A stretch of 64,000 bases of DNA from SVEL01 sp045123575 (GCA_045123575.1 JBGVKG010000039.1:1-64000), one strand, 5' to 3'; positions 44,936-54,294 are shown, numbered from the stretch's first letter. The notes: generated by a model from the sequence alone, not told the origin. A program made the numbers and translations.

Positions 44936-45883
44936 TTATAAGCTATTAATCTTCGATATAAGAGCTACAATTCTTTCAAGGTCCTCTGTCGAATAATAAT
45001 CTATCTCTATTTTTCCTTTATTCTTGTTTTTTCTGTTAATAGCTACATTTGAGCCAATTTTATCCTTGATTTTGTTCTCAAGCATCTTGTAAACAAATTG
45101 ATCATTGTACTGTTCTTTCACCTTTGGAGGCTTTGGCTCTAATATATTTTTTACTAATCTCTCTGTTTCTCTAACACTGAGACGTTTTTCGAATATTTCA
45201 TTAGCAAGTTCTATCTGCTTATCTGCATCTTCGATAGCTATAAGTGCTCTAGCATGACCACTTGTAATCATACCGTCTATAACCATCTGCTGAACTTCAT
45301 CTGTCAGTTTTAATAGTCTCATGGAATTTGTAATTGCCACACGACTTTTACTAACCTTTTCAGCTACTTCATCTTGCTTTAATTTAAATTCATTTAATAA
45401 TCTTTTATATGCCAATGCTTCTTCAATAGGATTTAAGTCTTCTCTCTGTATATTCTCTATAAGAGCAACTTCGACAATTTCTAGTTCTGTATAATCTTTT
45501 ATAATAACAGGAACTTCCTTAATACCGGCAAGCTTTGAAGCTCTCCATCTTCTCTCTCCTGCTATAATCTCGTAATATCCATCTCTTTTTTGTACAAGTA
45601 GTGGCTGAAGCACGCCATGCTGCTTAATCGATTCTGCCAATTCTAAAAGGGCATCCTCATTAAATTCTTTTCTTGGCTGCTTACGATTAGGTTCTATATC
45701 TGTTATTTTAACAAGAGTTTCAACCTTCTTCTCTACGATTTTTTCTACTACCTTCTCAACTTCTACTACTTTTTCAACCACCTTTGGTTCTGGTTCAGGT
45801 TTTGCCTTAGGGCTAGCTATTACCTCTGGTATAAGTGAATCTAATCCTTTTCCCAATCCACTCTTTTTTACTTTAGTTGACAT
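44936..45883 (-). CDS. parB: ParB/Spo0J chromosome partition protein
   Basis: The ParB N-terminal domain (EPNRKQPRKEFNEDALLELAESI, then GERRWRASKLAG) and the helix-turn-helix region (LKQDEVAEKVSKSRVAITNSMRLLKL) are clear. The N-terminus carries a repetitive Glu/Val/Lys segment (KVVEKVVEVEKVVEKIVEK). It binds parS sites, loads SMC and stimulates ParA. The five parS sites found here are its expected targets. Confidence 0.95.
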   Translation of the reverse strand: MSTKVKKSGLGKGLDSLIPEVIASPKAKPEPEPKVVEKVVEVEKVVEKIVEKKVETLVKITDIEPNRKQPRKEFNEDALLELAESIKQHGVLQPLLVQKRDGYYEIIAGERRWRASKLAGIKEVPVIIKDYTELEIVEVALIENIQREDLNPIEEALAYKRLLNEFKLKQDEVAEKVSKSRVAITNSMRLLKLTDEVQQMVIDGMITSGHARALIAIEDADKQIELANEIFEKRLSVRETERLVKNILEPKPPKVKEQYNDQFVYKMLENKIKDKIGSNVAINRKNKNKGKIEIDYYSTEDLERIVALISKINSL

Positions 45884-45904
45884 ATATTACCCTCCATTTC
45901 AATA

Positions 45905-46681
45905 CTAGAATTCATCTTCCATTCCGCGATTAGCTACTTCCTCTGCTAATAATCTGTAGCTTTCTGCTCCAGCAGACTTGGTATCATATAAATTAATAGG
46001 CATTCCATGGCTTGGTGCCTCTGCTAATCTAATATTTCTTGGAATAATCGTCTTATATACATTTTGTTTAAGATTTGCCTTAACATTCTCAACAACTTCG
46101 AGAGACAAGTTTGTTCTAGCATCATACATAGTAAATACAACACCCTCTATCTCTAGGTCCGGATTCAATCTTGACTTAACAAGATTGATTGTATGTATAA
46201 GCTGAGATAATCCTTCAAGAGCATAATATTCACATTGAATTGGTACCAAAACTGTATCCGCTGTTGTCATCGCATTTACAGTTAACATGCTAAGTGAAGG
46301 TGGACAATCGATAATTATAAAATCATAATTATCCTTTACCGCATCAATTTGCTTTTTTAATATGTATTCTCTAGCATCTACACCAATAAGATCAATTTCC
46401 GCTCCAGAAAGATTAACATTAGAAGGTAGCAAATCAAGATTGTCTAATACATTTTCAAGTAAGCAATCCTTCAACTCACATTCACCAATAATCATTTCAT
46501 ATACAGTATACTCAAGATTGTTCTTGTCAACACCAACACCACTTGTGGCATTTCCCTGAGGATCTATATCAATCAATAAAACCTTCTTATTCAATTCAGC
46601 AAGACACGCAGACAGATTTGTTGATGTAGTAGTCTTACCTACACCACCTTTTTGATTTGCAATCGCAATAATTCTTCCCAT
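45905..46681 (-). CDS. parA: ParA/Soj chromosome partition ATPase
   Basis: A Walker-type ATPase with the deviant ParA motif KGGVGKTTTSTNL, LIDIDPQGNATSGVG and IIIDCPPSLSMLTVNA. It acts with ParB in origin segregation and may regulate DnaA. I set the start at the ATG 46681; one at 46687 lies only 3 bases from the ribosome-binding site. It is followed 21 bp later by parB. Confidence 0.95.
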   Translation of the reverse strand: MGRIIAIANQKGGVGKTTTSTNLSACLAELNKKVLLIDIDPQGNATSGVGVDKNNLEYTVYEMIIGECELKDCLLENVLDNLDLLPSNVNLSGAEIDLIGVDAREYILKKQIDAVKDNYDFIIIDCPPSLSMLTVNAMTTADTVLVPIQCEYYALEGLSQLIHTINLVKSRLNPDLEIEGVVFTMYDARTNLSLEVVENVKANLKQNVYKTIIPRNIRLAEAPSHGMPINLYDTKSAGAESYRLLAEEVANRGMEDEF

Positions 46682-46864
46682 TATCATTTGCCTTTCTATA
46701 ATTATTACTTCTCCATCGAGATGTTTCTATAATATCACACTTTCATACATATTTCTATAATATTAATTTCCTAATTTGACAGATTTCTCCCACGATTTAC
46801 AACATTCTTAGTGCATTTGTATGCCTATTATATTTGGATATCTTTTATTATTATACATGTCCAA

Positions 46865-46880
46865 TGTTCCACGTGAAACA
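46865..46880. promoter_or_regulatory. parS site 1
   Basis: TGTTCCACGTGAAACA, one base from the consensus TGTTTCACGTGAAACA, between parA and the Nudix gene. Confidence 0.9.
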
Positions 46881-46908
46881 TCATATTATATCGGATAATT
46901 TCCTGTAA

Positions 46909-46924
46909 TGTTCCACGTGAAACA
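46909..46924. promoter_or_regulatory. parS site 2
   Basis: TGTTCCACGTGAAACA, identical to site 1, 44 bp from it start to start. Confidence 0.9.
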
Positions 46925-46951
46925 TTTATTAGAATAGTAATTTCACCTTAA

Positions 46952-46967
46952 CGTTTCACGTGAAACA
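46952..46967. promoter_or_regulatory. parS site 3
   Basis: CGTTTCACGTGAAACA; only the first base differs from consensus. Confidence 0.9.
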
Positions 46968-46993
46968 TTTACTATATAAATAACTTTTTACAA

Positions 46994-47009
46994 CGTTTCA
47001 CGTGAAACA
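46994..47009. promoter_or_regulatory. parS site 4
   Basis: CGTTTCACGTGAAACA, identical to site 3. Start-to-start spacing of the four sites is 44, 43 and 42 bp, close to four helical turns, so ParB would bind them on one DNA face. Confidence 0.9.
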
Positions 47010-47133
47010 TTAATAATAATTATAAAACATTGCTACAACCTTTAAAATAAGATATAATCAATACATCTAAATTACAAATAATAATAACATATACCTTAAA
47101 ATAACAATATATAAATACTAATAAGGAGATAAT

Positions 47134-48117
47134 ATGCTATATAAATACTGTCCACATTGTGGCAACAAACTTATAGAAAAGAATATTGGAGACGAAGGTG
47201 CACTACCATATTGCATCACCTGTCAAACTCCATACTGGGATAACTTTACACCTGCAGTAATATGTGCAGTTATCAATGAATATAACGAGGTTGCACTGCT
47301 AAAACAAAATTACGTTTCCACATCCAACTATGTATTAGTCGCCGGAATTATAAAAAAGGGTGAAACTGTAGAAGAAACTGTTGTCCGAGAAATCCAAGAA
47401 GAGCTTGGTTTAAATGCTATATCTTTGAACAACATAAGAACATACTATCACCAAGAAAAAGAATTACTAATGAATGGTTACTTAGTAAAAGTTTCAAAAA
47501 AAGATTTTATACTTTCCAAAGAAGTAGATGATGCAATTTGGATTCCCCTACCAAATGCTCTATCTCTTCTTAAAGAAAACGGTATCGCATGGAAGTTATT
47601 AAACAAAATATCTAAAAGAAAGCTCTACTTAAATTCAAACGATATTAGAAGTACTGCAAAAGCAATCATCGAACACAACGGTAAGATTCTTTTAAATAAA
47701 TGTTATGATATTAATAACGGTCATTATTATTCTCTTCCTGGTGGAGGTCAAAATAAATATGAAAGTATATATGACGCCATAGAGAGAGAATGTTTAGAAG
47801 AGACAGGCTATCACATTGCTAATCCTACATTTATAGGAATATGCGAAGAAATATGTGATAACAACGATACAAGAATAAACTATAGTCAATACGCCCATAA
47901 ATTCTATCATATATTTCACTGTACTCTTGCATCAGAGAACCAAGATTCTCCTACAGAAACAGACGATATGCAGCAAGGATGCCAATGGATAGAAATAGAT
48001 AAACTTCAAGAAATTAGATTATTACCATCTATGTTAAACGATAATCTAGTAGAATTGCTTAAAACACGCACACCACAAGATATGGGTTCAATACATATTC
48101 CATATAACCATGGCTAG
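47134..48117 (+). CDS. Double Nudix protein with zinc ribbon
   Basis: An N-terminal zinc ribbon (YCPHCGNK ... YCITCQTPYW) precedes one Nudix domain with GIIKKGETVEETVVREIQEELGL and a second with GGGQNKYESIYDAIERECLEETG. Both Nudix boxes look intact. The first half resembles NudC-type or zinc-ribbon Nudix proteins and the second resembles other Nudix hydrolases; substrates cannot be assigned. GGAG lies before the ATG. The gene is followed by a palindrome that includes a parS site. Confidence 0.82.
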   Translation: MLYKYCPHCGNKLIEKNIGDEGALPYCITCQTPYWDNFTPAVICAVINEYNEVALLKQNYVSTSNYVLVAGIIKKGETVEETVVREIQEELGLNAISLNNIRTYYHQEKELLMNGYLVKVSKKDFILSKEVDDAIWIPLPNALSLLKENGIAWKLLNKISKRKLYLNSNDIRSTAKAIIEHNGKILLNKCYDINNGHYYSLPGGGQNKYESIYDAIERECLEETGYHIANPTFIGICEEICDNNDTRINYSQYAHKFYHIFHCTLASENQDSPTETDDMQQGCQWIEIDKLQEIRLLPSMLNDNLVELLKTRTPQDMGSIHIPYNHG

Positions 48118-48144
48118 TATATATATAAGATACATAAGTTAAAT

Positions 48145-48176
48145 AAGAGGAATGTTTCACGTGAAACATTCCTCTT
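48145..48176. terminator. 32-bp palindrome with parS core after the Nudix gene
   Basis: Perfect self-complementarity over 32 bp (AAGAGGAATGTTTCAC and its mirror), with the consensus parS at 48153-48168. TTTATATATTAT follows. It stands 28 bp past the Nudix stop and is positioned as an intrinsic terminator, although with no loop spacer the RNA hairpin would open a few central bases. Confidence 0.75.
48153..48168. promoter_or_regulatory. parS site 5 (perfect consensus)
   Basis: TGTTTCACGTGAAACA exactly; the centre of the 32-bp palindrome. It is about 1.1 kb from site 4. Confidence 0.95.
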
Positions 48177-48223
48177 TATATATTATACAATATCTCTTTG
48201 TTTTTCTTTTCATAATTCTTGTT

Positions 48224-48865
48224 TTACAGATTAACAAGATTATTCTTTATAGCAAATACCGCTGCTTGAGTTCTATCTGAAACATCTATTTTCTTAAATA
48301 TATTAGATACATGATTCTTTACAGTTCTCTCACTAATATCTAATTTTGCCGCAATCTCTTTATTAAATAATCCCTCAGCAATAAGTTTCAGAACTTCTAT
48401 CTCTCTTCTAGTAAGTTCATTAACCTTTTCGTCCATAGACGCCTTAGAAGCTAAACCTGCATTAAGAGATGGCGTTAAAGAGGGCTGTATAAAATCTTCT
48501 CCATTATATATAGAATAAATTGCTTTCCTAAGCAAATTAGAATCCGAATCCTTCAGGACATATCCATTACATCCAATCTCTACAGCCTTCATAAGATAAT
48601 CAATCTCATTGTGTATCGTTAGGATAAGAACCTTTATATTCATTCTTCTCTGTCTAATAATAGATAGCATTTCTAAACCATTCATATTCGGCATATTAAT
48701 ATCCAAAAGTAAGACATCTGGTTTTATATTTTCTAACTTTCTCAGACCTTCTACACCATCTGATGCTTCTGCAATAACCTTTACATTATCATCTAATTCT
48801 AATAATTGTTTTAAACCTTCTCTCACCATTGAGTGATCATCAATAATCATCAATTCAATACTCAT
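48224..48865 (-). CDS. LuxR-family response regulator (DegU-like)
   Basis: A receiver domain with acidic pocket IIDDHS and phospho-acceptor Asp55 (LLLDINMPNMNG) joins a C-terminal LuxR-type helix-turn-helix (LTRREIEVLKLIAEGLFNKEIAAKLDISERTVKNHVSNIFKKI). It is the likely partner of the kinase directly upstream (15 bp). DegS/DegU-type pairs regulate motility, biofilm and secreted enzymes; the exact regulon is unknown. Confidence 0.92.
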   Translation of the reverse strand: MSIELMIIDDHSMVREGLKQLLELDDNVKVIAEASDGVEGLRKLENIKPDVLLLDINMPNMNGLEMLSIIRQRRMNIKVLILTIHNEIDYLMKAVEIGCNGYVLKDSDSNLLRKAIYSIYNGEDFIQPSLTPSLNAGLASKASMDEKVNELTRREIEVLKLIAEGLFNKEIAAKLDISERTVKNHVSNIFKKIDVSDRTQAAVFAIKNNLVNL

Positions 48866-48880
48866 ATTACACCTCTATAT

Positions 48881-49912
48881 CTACTGTACAGGAATTGTTA
48901 CTTTTATTACCGTTCCTTTTCCTACGGCTGTATCAATATTTATGTATCCCGATAATAATGCAACTCTCTCTCTCATCATTCCTAATCCAAATCCGGTATG
49001 ATTTTCATCTACATTCTCGCAATCTCTATTATATTCAAATCCTTGCCCATCATCGCATATTTCTAATATAACAGTATCCTCCATATATGTAAGACTTATA
49101 TCTAGAGTTTTTCCTTTTGAATATTTTATACTATTATTTGCACATTCTTGAACAATTCTGAATATTGTAAGTTGAACAATTGGTGACAATTTCTTATTAT
49201 CTCCACTAGCCTTAAAGTTAATGCTCATATCGGTGCTGGCGTCCATAGACTTTAAAGCTCTCTCAAGAGTAACCTCAAGCCCCAAATCATCAAAAGACAT
49301 AGGACGCAAATCATATATTATATTTCTCATTTCAGATATGGTATCCTTTAGGGTTTTTGACATTATCTCCAATTCCAACTTAGCTCTAATACTATCCATA
49401 TCCATTATCTTAGAGCATATTTCACATTTATGAACCAAATTTGTGAGGACTTGAACAATAGAGTCATGTAAATCCCTTGCTATTCTTTTTCTCTCAGCTT
49501 CCTGGCTCTCTAATATCTGAATACCATACAACTGAGTCTCACAATCTGGCTTTTCCTCACCATAGAATAACTCTTCCCCAGTTTCTGGTTCCTCTCCCAA
49601 TGCTTCTCTTATGGCATTTATATCGTTCTCCAAACTCATTAACTGTTCAGCAAAGTCCTTCTTAAGAAGCTTAAGCTCTTCCTTTCGCTTATTAAGCTTC
49701 GCAATTCCTTCTTTAGCAAAATCATTCCTTTTAGGTCTAGGAGAGAATACTTCAAATGCTGTATCAACATCCTGTGCCATAGAAGTAATCATATTATCCG
49801 TCTCTTCTATCTCTATTTGAATCTTATTTAATTTTGTGATTAACAGTACCTTTTCATCTGATAGCATTTCCAAACGATCATAAAGGTAGCTTTCTGCTTT
49901 GGTAATATCCAT
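48881..49912 (-). CDS. DegS-like sensor histidine kinase
   Basis: The 343-residue cytoplasmic protein has an N-terminal coiled-coil sensor (about residues 15-100), then the HisKA_3 dimerisation motif AERKRIARDLHDSIVQVLTNL with His149, and the ATPase domain (VQECANNSIKYSKG, DDGQGF, GFGLGMMRERV). No membrane helix is present, which matches DegS. It phosphorylates the downstream regulator. Confidence 0.9.
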   Translation of the reverse strand: MDITKAESYLYDRLEMLSDEKVLLITKLNKIQIEIEETDNMITSMAQDVDTAFEVFSPRPKRNDFAKEGIAKLNKRKEELKLLKKDFAEQLMSLENDINAIREALGEEPETGEELFYGEEKPDCETQLYGIQILESQEAERKRIARDLHDSIVQVLTNLVHKCEICSKIMDMDSIRAKLELEIMSKTLKDTISEMRNIIYDLRPMSFDDLGLEVTLERALKSMDASTDMSINFKASGDNKKLSPIVQLTIFRIVQECANNSIKYSKGKTLDISLTYMEDTVILEICDDGQGFEYNRDCENVDENHTGFGLGMMRERVALLSGYINIDTAVGKGTVIKVTIPVQ

Positions 49913-50108
49913 TTTAATTCCTCTAATTTCACAAAACCTTTGTTCATTAACTATTTTTGAACATATATATTGATAATATCACATTTTATAGAATAATAAC
50001 AGTACAATTTTAATAAATAACCGTATTATTTTGTTAAATTTATTCTTTATAATTTGGTCATTTTATTATATACTATAATTAACAATTCTTTGTAGATAGG
50101 AGTATCGT

Positions 50109-51056
50109 ATGAAAAAAAATAAACTAATTTCAGCCGCCCTTATTACTTCGGCTGCAGTAGGAACAATATATGCTATTAATAAAACAATATCATTTATAGC
50201 AAACTCTAAAGCAACTCTATCTAATAGTAAAGCACTTAGATATGAATGGCGCTTTGGTAACATCTTTTACACAAAGCAAGGCGAAGGTAAGCCTATTTTA
50301 CTTGTACATGATTTAACATGTGGAAGTAGCGATATGGAATGGAAATCTATTGTAAACACTTATGCAAAGAAGCATACAGTATATACTATAGATTTACTTG
50401 GTTGTGGTCGCTCAGACAAACCTTCTTTAACATACACAAACTATATGTATGTACAGCTTATTACAGATTTTATTAAGAATATTATCGGACATAGAACCGA
50501 TGTAGTAGCAACTGGCGCTTCTGCCGCTACTATACTTATGGCTTGCTATAATGATGATACTCTCTTTGACAAGATTATGCTTATAAATCCTGTCTCTTTC
50601 GAGGCAGTCTCTTCTAATAAGAGAGATGCTAAGATATATAAATTCTTATTTGAATTACCTATACTTGGAACGCTTATATATAACATAAATAATACAAGAC
50701 AAAGCTATAACGAATTATTTAAAAATAAGTATTTCTATAATCCTTATGCAGTAAGAGCAAGTCTTGTGAAAAACTACTATGATGCTTCACACTTTGGACC
50801 ATCTTCTTCAAAGTACCTATTTGCAAGCATAAATGCAAATTATACATCTATAAATACATCTAGAGCTCTTAAAGCTATAAACAATAGTATTTATGTAATT
50901 GCAGGTGAATTTGAAGCTGATATGAGAGAAATAGTTGCTGATTATCAAGAGCTTAATCCTTCTATCGAAGTTGCCACTATAAAGGATACAAAGCATTTAC
51001 CTCAGTTAGAGAATCCATCAGAGGTACTTAACGCAATGTCCATATTCTTTAACTAA
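50109..51056 (+). CDS. Alpha/beta hydrolase with N-terminal anchor
   Basis: A hydrophobic N-terminus (ISAALITSAAVGTIYAINKTISFI) is followed by an alpha/beta hydrolase fold: LLVHDLTCGSSDMEW (oxyanion region), TIDLLGCGRSDKP, and nucleophile elbow ATGASAATILMA. The acid and His should be near EFEADM and KDTKHLPQLENP. The substrate is unknown. TAGGAG lies before the ATG. The gene ends 3 bp before the large intergenic inverted repeat. Confidence 0.82.
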   Translation: MKKNKLISAALITSAAVGTIYAINKTISFIANSKATLSNSKALRYEWRFGNIFYTKQGEGKPILLVHDLTCGSSDMEWKSIVNTYAKKHTVYTIDLLGCGRSDKPSLTYTNYMYVQLITDFIKNIIGHRTDVVATGASAATILMACYNDDTLFDKIMLINPVSFEAVSSNKRDAKIYKFLFELPILGTLIYNINNTRQSYNELFKNKYFYNPYAVRASLVKNYYDASHFGPSSSKYLFASINANYTSINTSRALKAINNSIYVIAGEFEADMREIVADYQELNPSIEVATIKDTKHLPQLENPSEVLNAMSIFFN

Positions 51057-51058
51057 AC

Positions 51059-51601
51059 ATAATTTATATTATCAGAAGCCTAGCAAATATTCTGCTAGGC
51101 TTCTTTTATATCGTGCTTGGATATATTGCATATAACCATCAGCTATCTACAGGTATTTTTCTGTGCTCGACTCGAGAACACTCATTTTTCTAAATGCCGT
51201 TTTTCAAAGAACTTTTAATTTTTGTCTTTTATATGTCAGACAGCAACGCCAGATGATGATTTGTGTGGATGAGTACAGCGACCTCCAAGATGTTCTATAT
51301 ATTTACGTTCATCAGCGAAATTGTAAACAGTTTCGGTCATTTATGCAGATTTTCGTTAAGTTTTTATAGTTCTACAGAGCTATGCGGCTTGTCCAATAAA
51401 AGCTTGTATCACTGGCTAAGCGGTCTGCCTAGATAAAAGACAAAAGCCTTTTTAAAAAACGGCATATAAGAAAAATTGAGCAACCTCTCAAGGCACAGAA
51501 AAATATCTGTAGACAGCTTGATGGTTGTAGATACACTATGTCAAGCACGATATAAAAGAAGCCTGAAACAAACGCTTCAAGCTTCTGATAATATAAATTA
51601 T
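51059..51601. repeat. Near-complete 543-bp inverted repeat between converging genes
   Basis: The outermost 21 bp (51059-51079 and 51581-51601) are perfect reverse complements. Inside them the two arms stay colinear for about 200 bp each (to about 51256 and from about 51408), with strings such as TTCTTTTATATCGTGCTTG and TATTTTTCTGTGC conserved in both. The central 150 bp hold a smaller hairpin near 51330. No protein is encoded. It fills the gap between the hydrolase stop and the rsmG stop. It is possibly a MITE-like element or a long hairpin RNA gene. Confidence 0.8.
51074..51110 (+). terminator. Terminator of the hydrolase gene inside the left arm
   Basis: AGAAGCCTAGCA / TGCTAGGCTTCT, a 12-bp stem with a 7-base AT-rich loop, followed by TTTATAT. 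It lies 18 bp after the hydrolase stop. The corresponding right arm has a diverged version. Confidence 0.8.
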
Positions 51602-51603
51602 AT

Positions 51604-52338
51604 TTATTTTATTGGGTCTTTTGCTGGTGTGCCAGCCTTGCGTGGATACGCCTTAGGTGTTTGCTTAACCTTATCTATCTTTAAGAGAACACGGCTAATA
51701 TCTGAGGTAGGTACAACATACTGGATATTCTGTGTTATAGCGCCACCCATTTTATCCACAGCCTTAGAAGATTCCTTAATCTCTTCTCCACAATCTCCCG
51801 CCTTGTAGGATACAAATAAGCCACCTACTGCTACAAATGGAATACAAAATTCTGATAAAGTAGCCAAGTTTGCTACCGCCCTAGACACGCATAAATCATA
51901 TTTTTCACGATATACAGGGTTTCTTCCGTAATCCTCACTTCTACCATGTATAAATTCAACACCATCTAATTTTAGTTCCTCGCAAACCTCTTTTAAAAAA
52001 CCTATTCTTTTGTTAAGCGAATCTAAAAGTGTTATCTTTATGTCTGGGAAAGCTATTTTAAGCGGTATTCCTGGAAATCCGGCTCCTGTTCCTATATCTA
52101 TTATACGTATGTCATTATTAAGTTTCTCTTTTGATATAACCTTTACTAAAGCCAAGCTGTCGATAAAATGCTTCACTATAACTTCTTCGAATTCTGTTAT
52201 AGCTGTAAGATTCATTACCTTATTTTTCTCCACAAGCATTTCATAAAATCTAACAAGTCTATCCTTAGCTATATCATCCAAAGTGATATTTAGTTCCTCT
52301 AAACCCTGATCCAACAAGGCTAATCCCTTTGTATACAT
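51604..52338 (-). CDS. rsmG: RsmG 16S rRNA m7G527 methyltransferase
   Basis: The 244-residue SAM-dependent methyltransferase has IIDIGTGAGFPGIPLKIAFP (SAM motif), LLDSLNKRIGFL and AVANLATLSEFCIPFV, all typical of RsmG (GidB). It methylates G527 of 16S rRNA. It follows mnmG in the conserved origin-side order. The C-terminus (YPRKAGTPAKDPIK) is intact, so the neighbouring palindrome did not disrupt the gene. Confidence 0.95.
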   Translation of the reverse strand: MYTKGLALLDQGLEELNITLDDIAKDRLVRFYEMLVEKNKVMNLTAITEFEEVIVKHFIDSLALVKVISKEKLNNDIRIIDIGTGAGFPGIPLKIAFPDIKITLLDSLNKRIGFLKEVCEELKLDGVEFIHGRSEDYGRNPVYREKYDLCVSRAVANLATLSEFCIPFVAVGGLFVSYKAGDCGEEIKESSKAVDKMGGAITQNIQYVVPTSDISRVLLKIDKVKQTPKAYPRKAGTPAKDPIK

Positions 52339-52374
52339 ATTTCCTCCATCTATATAATGCTTACAGTAAATAAT

Positions 52375-54294
52375 TTACTTATCGCTAGTTTCACGGTTCA
52401 TCTGCTTCATATATACCAATAAAACAGATATATCTGCAGGAGATACTCCTGATATTCTAGATGCCTGACCTATAGACAATGGCTTATAGATATTAAGCTT
52501 TTGCATAGCCTCTATACGAAGTCCTGACACTGTATTGTAGTCAAAGTTAGGATCTAATTTCTTACCTTCAAGCTTCTTAAACTGCTCTACCTGATGCAAC
52601 TGTCTTTTAATATATCCATCGTATTTTATGTTAATATTAATCTGCTCTATAACATCCTCTGGAAGTGGCTTTCTATCTGGGTCTATTTCTGCCAAATCAT
52701 CATAACATAATTCAGGACGCTTAATAAGCTCAGCCAGATTACTTCCTGTCTTTAAAGGTTCGCTTCCTTTAGTAGCTAGAAAAGCCTGCATCTTAACATT
52801 GGCACCTACAGGTATAGCTTCAAGTCGCTTAATTTCCTCGTCTATAAGAGCTATTTTCGTTTTAAGCTTATCATATGTCTCGTCATCTACCAATCCTATC
52901 TTATGACCAATAGCCATCAAACGCTGGTCTGCGTTATCCTGACGTAAAATTAGGCGATATTCAGCTCTTGATGTCATCATTCTATATGGCTCGTGACTTT
53001 CCTTTGTCACCAAATCATCTATCAATACACCAATATATCCTTCTGAACGGTCTATTATTATCTGCTCTCTGCCTAAAACTTTTAATGCAGCATTGATACC
53101 AGCTACAAGTCCCTGCGCCGCAGCCTCCTCATATCCAGAGCTTCCATTGAACTGCCCACCACTGAAAAGACCTTTTATATTTTTGAATTCCAATGTTGGG
53201 TGAAGCTGTCTAGGGTCTATACAATCATACTCTATAGCATACGCATTTCTTACTATTTTAACATTTTCGAGACCTGGCACAGTCTTATACATTGCATGCT
53301 GCACATCCTCAGGAAGTGAGCTTGACATTCCACCAAGATACATCTCATTTGTGTATAATCCCTCTGGCTCAATAAATACCTGATGACGCTCCTTATCGGC
53401 GAATTTTACCACCTTATCTTCAATAGATGGACAATATCTAGGTCCTGTTCCTTCTATCATTCCCGAGAATAAAGGACTTCTTCCAATATTTTCTCTTATA
53501 ATCTTATGTGTCTCTTCATTGGTATATGTAAGCCAACATGATACCTGCTCTTTTTGAATTGTATTAGGGTCAGTAGAAAATGAAAAAGGTACTACCCTCT
53601 CATCGCCAAACTGTTCCTCCATCTTTGAAAAATCAATACTTCTCTTATCTACTCTAGCAGGTGTTCCTGTCTTAAATCTTCTAACCTCAATGCCAAGGTT
53701 CTTTAAAGATTCTGTAAGGTAATTTGCTGCCTGAAGTCCATTTGGACCAGTAGGATTGCTTACTTCACCATATATACATCTTGCTTTTAAATATGTTCCT
53801 GTACAAAGTACTACAGCCTTAGCTTTATATATAGCACCTGAATAAGTCTTTACACCTGTAATAATTTTTTCACCTGTGCTATCATTATCTTCTACTAAAA
53901 GCTCTGTAACCTCTCCCTGTCTTATTGTTAAATTATCTGTATTCTCAAGAGTTCTTCTCATCTCTCTAGTATAATCACTCTTATCAGCCTGAGCTCTTAA
54001 TGAATGTACAGCAGGTCCTTTAGATTTGTTAAGCATCTTAGACTGGATAAATGTTTTATCTATATTTTTTCCCATCTCTCCGCCTAATGCATCTATCTCT
54101 CTTACAAGATGACCCTTGGAACTACCGCCAATGTTAGGATTACACGGCATTAGGGCTATACTATCGACACTTACTGTAAACATAATTGTATTTAAACCAA
54201 GACGTGCCGAAGCAAGAGCTGCCTCACAGCCTGCATGGCCAGCTCCGACTATAACTACATCATACTGTTCTTCTATATATTTATTTTCAGCCAT
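52375..54294 (-). CDS. mnmG: MnmG tRNA uridine modification protein
   Basis: A 639-residue FAD protein with the dinucleotide motif VVIVGAGHAGCEAALASARLG, the conserved PCNPNIGG and SCWLTYTNEETH, and the C-terminal SRISGVSPADISVLLVY. With MnmE it makes the cmnm5 modification at tRNA wobble uridine. It lies between mnmE and rsmG. Confidence 0.96.
   Translation of the reverse strand: MAENKYIEEQYDVVIVGAGHAGCEAALASARLGLNTIMFTVSVDSIALMPCNPNIGGSSKGHLVREIDALGGEMGKNIDKTFIQSKMLNKSKGPAVHSLRAQADKSDYTREMRRTLENTDNLTIRQGEVTELLVEDNDSTGEKIITGVKTYSGAIYKAKAVVLCTGTYLKARCIYGEVSNPTGPNGLQAANYLTESLKNLGIEVRRFKTGTPARVDKRSIDFSKMEEQFGDERVVPFSFSTDPNTIQKEQVSCWLTYTNEETHKIIRENIGRSPLFSGMIEGTGPRYCPSIEDKVVKFADKERHQVFIEPEGLYTNEMYLGGMSSSLPEDVQHAMYKTVPGLENVKIVRNAYAIEYDCIDPRQLHPTLEFKNIKGLFSGGQFNGSSGYEEAAAQGLVAGINAALKVLGREQIIIDRSEGYIGVLIDDLVTKESHEPYRMMTSRAEYRLILRQDNADQRLMAIGHKIGLVDDETYDKLKTKIALIDEEIKRLEAIPVGANVKMQAFLATKGSEPLKTGSNLAELIKRPELCYDDLAEIDPDRKPLPEDVIEQININIKYDGYIKRQLHQVEQFKKLEGKKLDPNFDYNTVSGLRIEAMQKLNIYKPLSIGQASRISGVSPADISVLLVYMKQMNRETSDK

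Noticed and set aside
51163..51808. Plus-strand ORFs inside and beyond the 543-bp inverted repeat
   Set aside because: They follow repeat arms or run antisense to rsmG and have no ribosome-binding sites.
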